Origin: Rhodospirillales bacterium | Lineage (GTDB): Bacteria > Pseudomonadota > Alphaproteobacteria > Reyranellales > Reyranellaceae | Reading direction: 5' to 3' | Length of the DNA stretch: 64,000 nucleotides | Assembly (NCBI GenBank): GCA_016699855.1 | Contig: CP064988.1 | Location: 2,446,501 to 2,510,500, forward strand | Shown: positions 23,922 through 32,060 of the stretch, in pieces | Layout: each line of letters starts with the position of its first letter | Numbering within the stretch: position 1 is the first letter of the stretch | Position numbers and translations under genes: made by a program | The notes under the pieces: generated by a model | What the model was told of the DNA's origin: nothing | What the model saw: the letters and a program-made list of their open reading frames with translations, nothing else | The model's database searches: none

Positions 23922-25667
23922 ATGGCCGCGCCCACCGCCTCCGCCGCGATCTACTACAAGGCCGAGGAATTCGATCCGACCAAACGCATGATGGGCCGCC
24001 AGGTCGCCAGCGAGGCGTTCCTGCGCGCCGTCGCCCGCTACGATCCGTCGAGCGAGCTGCACGTCTACGCCGCGCGGCCGGAGGAGACGCAGGTCTTCGC
24101 GCGCGTGATCGCGGCGATGAACGACAGCGGCGCGCCGGCGGCGCAGGCGCGGCAGGCGCGCTGGGTGCGCCACGGCGACATCGCCGGCCTCGCCAAAGCG
24201 GGCTGCCTCTACCGTCCCGATCCGGTGCTGCACGACGAGGCGTGGCTGCGCAGGTTCGGCGATCCGCGCGCCTACTCGCTGACCGGCGTCACGCACACAA
24301 TCTCCTCGGCCGGCGCGCAGAAGGCGCTGGCGCAGTATCTCACCGCGCCCTACGAGGCGTGGGACGCGGTGATCTGCACGTCGGAGGCGGTGCGCCGCGC
24401 CGTCGCCCATCTGCTGGCCGAGAACGCGGACTATCTCGCGGAGCGCCTCGGCATGGCCGCGCCGCCGGCCGCGCGCCTGAGGCTGCCGGTGATTCCGCTG
24501 GGCGTGCACACCGACCAGTTCGACACCACGACCTCGGCGATGCGCGCCGCGCGCGAGCGCCGCCGCCACGCGCTCGGGATCGCGCCCGACGACGTGGTGG
24601 CGCTGTTCGTCGGAAGGCTGGCGTTCCACGCCAAGGCGAATCCCTATCCGATGTACGTCGCGCTCGAGGCGGCGGCGAAGCGCTGCGGCCGCAAGGTGCA
24701 TCTCGTGCAGGCCGGCTGGTTCGGCACGCCGCACATCGAGAGCGCGTTCAAGGACGGCGCCGCCAAGCTGTGCCCGTCGGTCACGTGCCACTTCCTCGAC
24801 GGCCGCGACGCTTCGGTGCGCGCCGAAGTATGGGCGATGGGCGATCTCTTCACCTCGCTGGTCGACAACGTCCAGGAGACCTTCGGTCTCGCGCCGGTCG
24901 AGGCGATGGCCGCCGGCCTGCCGGTCGTGGCCGCCGACTGGGACGGCTACCGCGAGACGGTGCGCGACGGCGTCGACGGATTCCTGATCGCCACGACGCA
25001 GACGCCGCCGGGCTTCGGCGAGGCGATGGCGCAGCGCCATCTCGCCGGCGTCGACAGCTACGACATGTACATCGCCGGCGCGGCGCTCAACGCCGCCGTC
25101 GACATCGGCGCGGCGGCCGACGCCTACGCGGCGCTGATCGACAACGCCGACCTCCGCCGGCGCATGACTCTCGCGGGACGCCGACGCGCGCACGACACGT
25201 TCGAGTGGCGGCGGATCTACGCGATGTACCGCGAGCTCTGGGGCGAGCTGGCCGCGATCCGCGCCGCCGCGCCTTCGCCCGCTTCGCGCGCGGCGGGACG
25301 CTCGGTCAATCCGCTGCACCCCGATCCCTTCCGCATGTTCGGCCACTACCCGACCTACACCTACGGCGCGCGCAGCCGCGTGCGCGCCGCCGACTCGCGC
25401 GACGCCGCCGCGTGGGCCGCGACCCTGGAGCATCCGCTGCTGCGCGCCGGCGAGACGGTCATGCCGCGGCAGGAGGAGATCGCCGCGGTGCGCGCGGCGC
25501 TGGCGCTGGCGGCCGACGGCATGAGCGTCGCCGAGCTGCTGGAGCGCGCCGCCGCGCCGGGCCGCCGCGACGCGCTGGTGCGCGGTCTCGCGTGGTTCCT
25601 GAAAGCCGGTCTGATCGCGATCGACGACCGCATCGCCGTGCCGGATCGGCCGCCGCCGCTGGAATAG
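23922..25667 (+). CDS. Glycosyltransferase family 4-like protein
   Basis: A GT-B enzyme of about 581 residues. The N-terminal part has the acceptor-domain pattern (YYKAEEFDPTKRMMGRQ, VTHTISSAGAQ). The C-terminal Rossmann part has VALFVGRLAFHAKANPYPMY and the E-x7-E donor motif ETFGLAPVEAMAAGLPVV. After about residue 450 comes an extra 130-residue region containing FGHYPTYTYG, not usual for GT4 enzymes. The ATG at 23922 is used; a GTG at 23910 is an alternative four codons earlier. Donor and acceptor are unknown and no polysaccharide cluster surrounds it. Confidence 0.85.
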   Translation: MAAPTASAAIYYKAEEFDPTKRMMGRQVASEAFLRAVARYDPSSELHVYAARPEETQVFARVIAAMNDSGAPAAQARQARWVRHGDIAGLAKAGCLYRPDPVLHDEAWLRRFGDPRAYSLTGVTHTISSAGAQKALAQYLTAPYEAWDAVICTSEAVRRAVAHLLAENADYLAERLGMAAPPAARLRLPVIPLGVHTDQFDTTTSAMRAARERRRHALGIAPDDVVALFVGRLAFHAKANPYPMYVALEAAAKRCGRKVHLVQAGWFGTPHIESAFKDGAAKLCPSVTCHFLDGRDASVRAEVWAMGDLFTSLVDNVQETFGLAPVEAMAAGLPVVAADWDGYRETVRDGVDGFLIATTQTPPGFGEAMAQRHLAGVDSYDMYIAGAALNAAVDIGAAADAYAALIDNADLRRRMTLAGRRRAHDTFEWRRIYAMYRELWGELAAIRAAAPSPASRAAGRSVNPLHPDPFRMFGHYPTYTYGARSRVRAADSRDAAAWAATLEHPLLRAGETVMPRQEEIAAVRAALALAADGMSVAELLERAAAPGRRDALVRGLAWFLKAGLIAIDDRIAVPDRPPPLE

Positions 25668-25669
25668 CG

Positions 25670-26002
25670 TCAGCGGCCGCCGGCGATCTCGCGGCCGCGC
25701 GCGTCGAGCTTGGCGCCGCAGCCGCGCAGTCGTAGCCGCCGCGCAGCGCTCCGGCCGGCGTCCGCCGGCACGCGGAACATCGGCTGCGCTGCGCCGCAGC
25801 GCGCGCAGGCGACGGCTTCGGCGACCGGAAAGCCGAGCCGCCGCGCCAGCCAGATCAGGACCACGGGGATGACGGCGGCCACGATCGACGCGACGACGAT
25901 CGGGAATATCCGGAAGCCGCCGCTCCAGATCGACAACGCGGCGGGCGTGAACGCGACGGCGAACAACAACGCGTACCAGAAGGCGTAGCGCTTGGCGGAC
26001 AT
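25670..26002 (-). CDS. Two-helix membrane protein with damaged zinc ribbon (paralogue 1)
   Basis: A 110-residue protein starting MSAKRYAFWYALLFAVAF with two membrane helices, then a CARCGAAQPMFR motif and a C-terminal GCGAKLDARGRE. It is a tandem paralogue of the next gene. Where that copy reads ALRGGYDCRGC, this one reads SAARRLRLRGC. Aligned DNA shows one base gained before GCGCTG and one lost after TGC, a compensated double frameshift that removes one of the four zinc-binding cysteines. The function is unknown. Confidence 0.72.
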   Translation of the reverse strand: MSAKRYAFWYALLFAVAFTPAALSIWSGGFRIFPIVVASIVAAVIPVVLIWLARRLGFPVAEAVACARCGAAQPMFRVPADAGRSAARRLRLRGCGAKLDARGREIAGGR

Positions 26003-26139
26003 CGGCGGCCTCCCCGCGGGGTGGACGGCCGCATCCGCCATCCACGACAGGCGTTCACTCGAGCGATGGGCGCGTCGTGATCCAGCCTAGCACGAAGCGG
26101 CGCGGCCGCCGCGCGCGGGGATCGCGCGGCCCGGCGGCG

Positions 26140-26481
26140 TCAGCCGCCCGCGCCGGTCGCGATCTCGCGGCCGCGCGCGTCGAGTTTGGCGCCGCAGCCG
26201 CGGCAATCGTAGCCGCCGCGCAGCGCCTGGGCGGCGTCGGCCGGCTTGCGGAACATCGGCTGCTCGGCGCCGCAGCGCGCGCAGATCACCGCCTCGCCGA
26301 CGGGGTAGCCCATCCGCCGCGCGCCCCAGATCAGCACGAAGGGCACGACGAAGGCCGTGACCAGGACGACGGCGAACACGGTGGCGTCGGCCCTGCCGCT
26401 CAGCAGCAACGGGGCCATGCCGGACATGAGCGTCAGAAGGAAGAGCAGCCCGTACGCGGCGGCGTATCGCTTGGTGAACAT
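26140..26481 (-). CDS. Two-helix membrane protein with zinc ribbon (paralogue 2)
   Basis: A 113-residue protein starting MFTKRYAAAYGLLFLLTL, with two membrane helices followed by CARCGAEQPMFRKP and YDCRGCGAKLDARGRE, which together supply four cysteines for a zinc ribbon. It is a close relative of the gene 137 bases downstream at 25670-26002. The family is unknown to me. The start is set by the MFTKRY / MSAKRY match between the paralogues; the long upstream open frame is not conserved between them. Confidence 0.75.
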   Translation of the reverse strand: MFTKRYAAAYGLLFLLTLMSGMAPLLLSGRADATVFAVVLVTAFVVPFVLIWGARRMGYPVGEAVICARCGAEQPMFRKPADAAQALRGGYDCRGCGAKLDARGREIATGAGG

Positions 26482-26735
26482 CGATGGCCTCCCCGAAGGG
26501 TGGATGGCCGCTCGCGCCATCCACGACTGGTGTGACTCCACAGCCGGACGCGTCGTGATCGCCGACGATACCACGGAACGCCCCGCTCCGCCGACGCCGC
26601 GGTTGCGGAACCGGACGCCGCGCACCAAGGTCGCGGCGCGGCGCCGCGTGTGTGGTCGGCGCCACACTGGGCGCGACCCACGGAGACTATGGTCGTGCGT
26701 GGCGCGTCGTCCAAGCGTCGGCAGGGGGAGCCAAC

Positions 26736-27083
26736 ATGGCCAAGGCGAAGACCAGGACCAAGTCCGCGAAATCCACCACCAAGGCGAAGCGGCCCGTGCC
26801 GCCGCCGCGCGTCATGCTGCTCAAGCGCGGCAAGCGGGTTCCGTTCGACCATCCCGCCTCGTGGCCCGCCGACATCGCGCTGGGCGCGACCGTCCAGATC
26901 GTCTCGTCCATGTCGCCGTTCGAGGTCGCCTACTACATGGTGGTCGACAAGGGACGCTGGTGGGACGTGGACCGGTGGCGGCCGCAGGACACGATCGCGA
27001 TGGCGACCCGCGAGGATCTCCAGGACGAGAACATCGCGGCGTTCCGCCGGCGCGTCCTGCGGTCGCGCGGCTGGAACCTGTAG
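26736..27083 (+). CDS. Small basic protein of unknown function
   Basis: A 115-residue product with a Lys/Thr-rich N-terminus (AKAKTRTKSAKSTTKAK), a Pro/Arg stretch, then a compact domain with FEVAYYMVVDKGRWWDVDRW. I do not recognise it. The start at 26736 follows a GCAGGGGGAG ribosome site; an upstream in-frame ATG lacks one. The basic tail could bind nucleic acid, but this is speculation. Confidence 0.65.
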   Translation: MAKAKTRTKSAKSTTKAKRPVPPPRVMLLKRGKRVPFDHPASWPADIALGATVQIVSSMSPFEVAYYMVVDKGRWWDVDRWRPQDTIAMATREDLQDENIAAFRRRVLRSRGWNL

Positions 27084-27274
27084 GCATCCCGCTACGGCCG
27101 CCCGTCCGGTGGACGGCGCGCGCGACACAGGGCCTAGCGAGCCGAGTCTTGCCGGTGCCAAGCCTGCAGAGAGCATTTCCTTGGGGGCCGCAGCAGCTTA
27201 ATTTTCCGTTTTGCAGCGCTGCTCCAGGAGCGTAGTCGGAGAGCGAATCGCGCTGATCGGCTTGAAGGCCGGAT

Positions 27275-27287
27275 CCTTGCAGCAAGG
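27275..27287. promoter_or_regulatory. Small palindrome ahead of the 27309 gene
   Basis: CCTTGC-A-GCAAGG is a perfect 6-base palindrome 21 bases upstream of the GTG start at 27309. It could be an operator half-site pair or chance. Confidence 0.25.
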
Positions 27288-27308
27288 CAATTGAGCGGGA
27301 GGTGACCA

Positions 27309-28148
27309 GTGGAAATAGCGCTCGGCGATGTCGTCAACCATATCACGCGCGGGGCGGGGATTGTCGCGCTCTACGTCGGGGCGCTTTGGAAGGGTGACGA
27401 CATGCTGTCAGAGGCTGGCCGCAAACACCTGTACGCCACCCTCGCCGATCGCGCAGTCTCCCCGTCGCCTCCCGTGGAACTGATGGCGCGCTACTTCGGC
27501 CCGACCGTACCGATCGGCCGTTTCGTGCTCAACAACGTCGTATTCTCAGCCGCCGCAGTGGGCGTTCTGGCGATTCTCTACGTGTCTAGCGTCGCCGGCT
27601 TCTGGACCACGCTGCGTACGGACCCGGACGCGCGGTCGCGTTTCCTGGCTCAGTTTCTAGGAAACGGCCTGTTGGTGGTCGTGGTCGTGAACCATGTCTG
27701 CTTCGCCGTCCATGGCTGGCTCTCGCGTTCTGTTGTCGCGGTGCGCGAGAACGCCGTTCTGGCGCTGACGGCCGACATCGCGCTGAGGGTCTCGGCGTTC
27801 TGCGCGGCGACCGCAGTGACCTATGTTCTCTTCGCGCGGTTCGGCGGCGCCTTCAAAGGCAACGAGACATTGGCTTTGAATGCGGTGGGGCCAACCCTTC
27901 TGGGCGCGGCGAACTTCGGCAACCTGACCAGCGTCTATCTCTACGCGACGGCCATCAGCGCCTTCCCGCTGTTCGTTTCCGCGACCGTCGCGTTGATGGG
28001 ACGGGTACCGGCATTCTCGCTACTCGTCCGTCGAGTGTTCTTCTTCTTGCCGTTCGAGGGCCGGCCGGTCCGGGCCATGGCAGCAGTCTTGGGCGTATTC
28101 GTCGCGATCTTTGGCGCTCTCGTAACGGCCGTCGCCGCAAGGCTCTAA
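27309..28148 (+). CDS. Multi-pass membrane protein of unknown function
   Basis: A 279-residue protein with about five hydrophobic segments, including FVLNNVVFSAAAVGVLAILYV, a long valine-rich helix near residue 125 (GLLVVVVVNHVCF) and a C-terminal helix VLGVFVAIFGALVTAVAARL. Translation starts at a GTG shortly after GGGAGGTG. No family is recognised. Its codon use looks less GC-biased than that of its neighbours, which may indicate a later arrival. Confidence 0.68.
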   Translation: MEIALGDVVNHITRGAGIVALYVGALWKGDDMLSEAGRKHLYATLADRAVSPSPPVELMARYFGPTVPIGRFVLNNVVFSAAAVGVLAILYVSSVAGFWTTLRTDPDARSRFLAQFLGNGLLVVVVVNHVCFAVHGWLSRSVVAVRENAVLALTADIALRVSAFCAATAVTYVLFARFGGAFKGNETLALNAVGPTLLGAANFGNLTSVYLYATAISAFPLFVSATVALMGRVPAFSLLVRRVFFFLPFEGRPVRAMAAVLGVFVAIFGALVTAVAARL

Positions 28149-28170
28149 CGACTTCGCGCGCTCTCATCCC

Positions 28171-28572
28171 CTACGTCGGCGGATACCGCTCGAACATCGG
28201 CAGCTCGTGGGCGCGCTCCATCCAGTGGATGCGGTCGGCGACCTGGATGTGCGCTTGCGCCGGCACGGCGTCGGGGTCGTCGTAGGTCGCGCTCTGGACG
28301 TCGACGATGCCCGGCAGCACCTCGGCGTTGGCGTAGAACACGCCGGTGCCGCAATCCCCGCAGAAATGCCGGCGCCCATGCGCCGAGGATTGGTAGACCT
28401 TCGGCGCGCCCTTCACGACCTTGAGCGCGGCCGCGGGATACATGGTCCAGCCGACCATCGGCGCGCCGGCGTGGCGCCGGCAGTCGACGCAGTGGCAGAG
28501 CGCGTGCGTCAGCGCCGCGCCCTCGACCTCGTAGCGGATCGCGCCGCAGTGGCAGCCGCCGGTGATCGCCAT
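28171..28572 (-). CDS. GFA family protein (Gfa/CENP-V fold)
   Basis: A 133-residue zinc protein of the glutathione-dependent formaldehyde-activating family. The zinc ligands are visible in GGCHCGAIRYEVEG, ALCHCVDCRRHAG and HFCGDCGTGVF. The enzyme name comes from one characterised member; most relatives have unknown substrates. It converges with the membrane protein gene at 27309 and stands alone. Confidence 0.92.
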   Translation of the reverse strand: MAITGGCHCGAIRYEVEGAALTHALCHCVDCRRHAGAPMVGWTMYPAAALKVVKGAPKVYQSSAHGRRHFCGDCGTGVFYANAEVLPGIVDVQSATYDDPDAVPAQAHIQVADRIHWMERAHELPMFERYPPT

Positions 28573-28729
28573 GTCGTCCTCCTCGCGCGACGGAAGCTGG
28601 GACTATCGCACGGCCGGCGCCGGCCGGCAGGCCCCCGCCGGCGCGCGGACGGGCGGGAGTTCCGCGCCGCCGGCGGACGGGCTATCCTGCGTCCGAGGCG
28701 GAATGGCGCGACCGCGAGGGGGAGTGGGC

Positions 28730-29263
28730 ATGTCGAGCATCGGCGAGAAAGTGGTGGAGGAGCTGCGGATCCTGCTGCCGATCATGCTCTACTTCACGGT
28801 CGCCTTCGAGCTGATCGCGCTGACCGAGGCGTTGCTGCTGGGCGCCCGCGGAATCCACGTCTCCTCCTTCCTCAACGCCCTGCTGGGCGCGCTGGTGGTG
28901 TCGAAGGTCGTGGTCCTGGCCGACCATGTGCCGTTCGTCGAGCGCTTCCAGCGCCGGCCGCCGGTGGTCAACGCGCTGTGGAAGACCGCGATCTATGTCG
29001 TCGGCTCGCTGATCGTGCGCTACGCCGAGCGGCTGCTGCACGCCTGGGGCGGAAGCGCGGGGCTGGCGGAGGCGCACCGCCGCGTGCTGGCCGAGGTGTC
29101 GTGGCCGCATTTCTGGACGGTGCAGCTGTGGGTGGTCCTCATCCTGCTCGGCTTCGCGTGCGTCCGCGAGATGTCGCGCGCGTTGGGGCGCGAGCGCGCC
29201 ATCGCGCTGTTCTTCCACGAGCCGGCGGCACGGAGCGGAACCACGCCGCACGGACACGGATGA
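28730..29263 (+). CDS. Small multi-pass membrane protein
   Basis: A 177-residue protein with three to four hydrophobic segments: ILLPIMLYFTVAFELIALTEALLL, FLNALLGALVVSKVVVLA, TAIYVVGSLIVRYAERLL and FWTVQLWVVLILLGFACV. The family is not recognised. The start MSSIGEKVVEEL at 28730 follows a GAGGGGGAG ribosome site. Confidence 0.65.
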   Translation: MSSIGEKVVEELRILLPIMLYFTVAFELIALTEALLLGARGIHVSSFLNALLGALVVSKVVVLADHVPFVERFQRRPPVVNALWKTAIYVVGSLIVRYAERLLHAWGGSAGLAEAHRRVLAEVSWPHFWTVQLWVVLILLGFACVREMSRALGRERAIALFFHEPAARSGTTPHGHG

Positions 29264-29319
29264 ACCCGGCCGCCTTCGGCGCCATCCCCGCGGCCCGCAC
29301 GGAACGGAGGACCCACGAC

Positions 29320-29646
29320 ATGCGCATCGAATCGTCGCCACGAATTCTGGCGCGGCTCGTCCTCGCCGCGTCGATCATCCTCGCCGCCTCATCGGCCCAC
29401 GCGCAATGGCGCGCCAGCGACCGCGCGCAGGCCACCGCCGACTGCCTGCCGTCGTGCGAACGCTCGGCGGGACCGCAGGCGCGCCACCTCTGCCAGCCCT
29501 ATTGCGAATGCAGCGTGCGGGAGACCGAGGCGCGCTATCCCGACTACAAGGCCATCGACGACGCCGCGCGGACGCAGGCGCCGGACACGATGGCGGCGCT
29601 CAAGGAGATCGGCGAGGGCTGCGCGCGGCGGGTGACGGGGCGGTAG
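29320..29646 (+). CDS. Small exported cysteine-rich protein
   Basis: A 108-residue product with a signal peptide (RILARLVLAASIILAASSAHAQ) and a mature part of about 80 residues holding six cysteines in CLPSCE, HLCQPYCECS and GCAR. That spacing suggests disulfides in the periplasm. The start at 29320 has a GGAACGGAGG ribosome site and begins with the signal peptide; an earlier ATG at 29260 overlaps the previous stop. The function is unknown. Confidence 0.65.
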   Translation: MRIESSPRILARLVLAASIILAASSAHAQWRASDRAQATADCLPSCERSAGPQARHLCQPYCECSVRETEARYPDYKAIDDAARTQAPDTMAALKEIGEGCARRVTGR

Positions 29647-29737
29647 ACGCGGCTTCAGGGTCACGCCGGCGGAACGGTATTTCCGTCGCGAGGCGGCTCG
29701 GGATGCCCGCCATTTTACAAGCGGAACCGCGTTCGCT

Positions 29738-30058
29738 CTACTCGCTCGTCTCGTTCTCGATGATGACGGCCGCGCCGGATGTAGACGCTTTGTCGCCCGC
29801 CAGTCTCAAGAGGCCCGGGCCCACGTTCCAAGTCTGGCCGGCGTCGCTGACGACGGTCACGGATTTCTTATTGTGCCGCGTCAGCATGCCCACCACGACC
29901 GCGGCGTCCCGGGTCTCGAACGCCACGCGGTCGCCGATCTTGAACGCCGTCATCGCCACGTGCGCGCGTGCCTGGCTGAACAGCTTCAGCCGCTCGACGA
30001 CCCGGTTGTTGAGGTCGATCAGTTCGGCCTCCGTCAGGCCGTCGATGCTGATCCTCAT
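29738..30058 (-). CDS. Small protein of unknown function with beta-barrel-like domain
   Basis: A 106-residue product: a helical start (MRISIDGLTEAELIDLNNRVVERLKLF) followed by FKIGDRVAFETRDAAVVVGMLTRHNKKSVTVVSDAGQTWNVGPGLL. This resembles small SH3- or KOW-like barrels that bind nucleic acid. I do not recognise a named family. The start at 30058 is chosen because the conserved-looking part begins there. Confidence 0.6.
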   Translation of the reverse strand: MRISIDGLTEAELIDLNNRVVERLKLFSQARAHVAMTAFKIGDRVAFETRDAAVVVGMLTRHNKKSVTVVSDAGQTWNVGPGLLRLAGDKASTSGAAVIIENETSE

Positions 30059-30480
30059 GCGGCATTCCCCATGCGAGTCGTCGCCCGGGCGCGGATGAGC
30101 GCGGCACGCGTCCGCGTGGCGCGGCGCGGGCGGCCAAGCCTGCCACTGCGCGACGACGGTGTCAGTCCCGATGCCGGCGTCGCGATCCCGACCCCGCGCC
30201 GAGGTCCTTCGCTGGCGCTCGGGGCGACGGTGGGGGCCGACTCCACGCCGATCCACCCCCGAATCCCCCATTTCCACCCCCGCCGCGACCGGAAATCCCT
30301 TGATTTTCCAGCCGTTTCGATTCTTTCTAGCGCCGCCGCGCGGGGCCCATCCGCCCCGCCCGGCCGCGGAAAGATTTCGGACCCCTTGCCGCCGCGTCAT
30401 CACAGGCTAAGCGGGACGGCGCCCTGCCAGGCGACCCGGCTCGACCTCCCGGTCCAACGTGAAGCGAAGGAGCACGCGCC
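30059..30480. other. Gene-free interval ahead of metK
   Basis: No gene is seen. The interval should hold the metK promoter and leader. It contains a degraded fragment of the palindromic repeat near 30200 (CCTTCGCTGGCGCTCGGGGCGAC) and a leader from about 30398 with TCATCACAGGCTAAGC and GAAGGAGC before the GTG. metK leaders in alphaproteobacteria can carry SAM-sensing riboswitches, but I cannot match this one to a known class. Confidence 0.4.
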
Positions 30481-31767
30481 GTGGCGCTCAAGGACTATCT
30501 TTTCACCAGCGAATCGGTCTCCGAAGGCCATCCCGACAAGGTGTGCGACCAGATCTCGGACGCCATCCTCGACGCCTTCATCGCCCATGACGTGAAGCTG
30601 GGCATCGAGGACCAGAGCGCGGTCAACACCCGGCTGGGCTGCGAGACGCTGACGACGACCAACAAGATCGTCATCGCCGGCGAGGGCCGGGCCAGCGAGC
30701 CGTACATGCGGAAATACGGCCGCCACACCGTGGTCAACCGCGAGGCCATCGCCGAGATCGCGCGCAAGGTGGTCAAGAAGATCGGCTACGACCAGGACGG
30801 CTTCAGCTGGCACGGCGCCGACGTCGAGGTGCTGCTGCACGGCCAGTCGCCCGACATCGCCATGGGCGTCGACGCCAAGAAGAAGGGCGGCAATCTCGGC
30901 GAGCAGGAGGGCGCCGGCGACCAGGGCCTGATGTTCGGCTTCGCCTGCCGCGACAGCGAGGCCTACGAGAAGGGCTCGTTCATGCCGGCCCCGATCTACT
31001 TCTCGCACAAGATCCTGGAGACGCTGAGCAAGGCGCGGCGCTCGGGCGAGCTGCCCGACCTGCAGCCCGACGCCAAGAGCCAGGTGACGGTGCGCTACGT
31101 CGACGGCAAGGCGGTGGGCGCCGCCAAGGTGGTGGTCTCCACGCAGCACCGCGAGAACGACACCAAGGGCCGCAAGTACAATTCCGGCAAGATCCGCGAG
31201 ATGATCGCGGGCCACGTGGCGAAGTCGCTGCCGGCCGGCTGGATGCCCAAGAAGGCGGCCGATTTCTTCGTCAATCCGACGGGCAATTTCGTGGTCGGCG
31301 GACCGGACGGCGACTGTGGCCTGACCGGGCGCAAGATCATCGTCGACACCTACGGCGGCTATGCGCCGCACGGCGGCGGCGCCTTCTCGGGCAAGGACCC
31401 GACCAAGGTCGACCGCTCGGCCGCCTACGCCGCGCGCTATCTGGCCAAGAACGTGGTCGCTGCCGGCCTCGCCGAGCGCTGCATGATCCAGGTCGCGTAC
31501 GCCATCGGCGTCGCCGAGCCGATGTCGCTCTACGTCGACACCCAGGGCACCGGCGAGGTCGACGAGCGCAAGCTGGAGCGCGTGCTGTCGGAGGTGTTCC
31601 CGCTGCGGCCGACCAACATCCGCCGCGGCCTGCAGCTCAACAAGCCGATCTACGAGCGCACCGCCGCCTACGGCCATTTCGGCCGCAAGCCCGACAAGGA
31701 CGGCGGCTTCTCGTGGGAGCGCACCGACCTGGTGCCCGAGCTGCGGCGGGCGTTCGGGGCGAAGTAG
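30481..31767 (+). CDS. metK: S-adenosylmethionine synthetase
   Basis: Makes S-adenosylmethionine from methionine and ATP. The 428-residue protein has GHPDK at 16-20, KIVIAGEGRAS, the ATP-binding GAGDQGLMFG motif near 142-151, and GGGAFSGKDPTKVDRSAAY. It is longer than the E. coli enzyme (384 residues), mostly through insertions such as the KKKGGNLG loop and RSGELPDLQPDAKSQ, which alphaproteobacterial forms tend to have. Translation starts at a GTG after GAAGGAGC. A strong terminator follows 23 bases after the stop, so it is transcribed alone. Confidence 0.97.
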   Translation: MALKDYLFTSESVSEGHPDKVCDQISDAILDAFIAHDVKLGIEDQSAVNTRLGCETLTTTNKIVIAGEGRASEPYMRKYGRHTVVNREAIAEIARKVVKKIGYDQDGFSWHGADVEVLLHGQSPDIAMGVDAKKKGGNLGEQEGAGDQGLMFGFACRDSEAYEKGSFMPAPIYFSHKILETLSKARRSGELPDLQPDAKSQVTVRYVDGKAVGAAKVVVSTQHRENDTKGRKYNSGKIREMIAGHVAKSLPAGWMPKKAADFFVNPTGNFVVGGPDGDCGLTGRKIIVDTYGGYAPHGGGAFSGKDPTKVDRSAAYAARYLAKNVVAAGLAERCMIQVAYAIGVAEPMSLYVDTQGTGEVDERKLERVLSEVFPLRPTNIRRGLQLNKPIYERTAAYGHFGRKPDKDGGFSWERTDLVPELRRAFGAK

Positions 31768-31790
31768 CCGTCGTCCATCCTGAGACGAGG

Positions 31791-31819
31791 AAGGGCGGAC
31801 CCGACGGTCCGCCCTTTTT
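31791..31819 (+). terminator. Rho-independent terminator after metK
   Basis: AAGGGCGGAC (31791-31800) pairs with GTCCGCCCTT (31807-31816) around a 6-base loop and runs into TTTTT. Confidence 0.92.
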
Positions 31820-32060
31820 CGTCGCGGGCGATGTCGATCTCCCGGCGGCCGCGCCCGCTCATCTCACCGGAGGAATCCAGACCTCGTCGTGATGGTCGCG
31901 GACGGCGCATCATGGCGCCGGCGGCGGTATCGGGGCGTGACACGCCTCACACCGCCGGCGTCGCTTGCCGGCCCGGACTCCGGGTGTTAGGTCGATTCGA
32001 TTCCCGCGCGGCGGCGGCAGGCCGGGCGGAAACCACGACAGGCGGGGCGGAATCGGGCCG

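Noticed and set aside
30398..30480. SAM-II or SAM/SAH riboswitch before metK
   Set aside because: Some short stretches look suggestive, but I could not line up the conserved core of either class.
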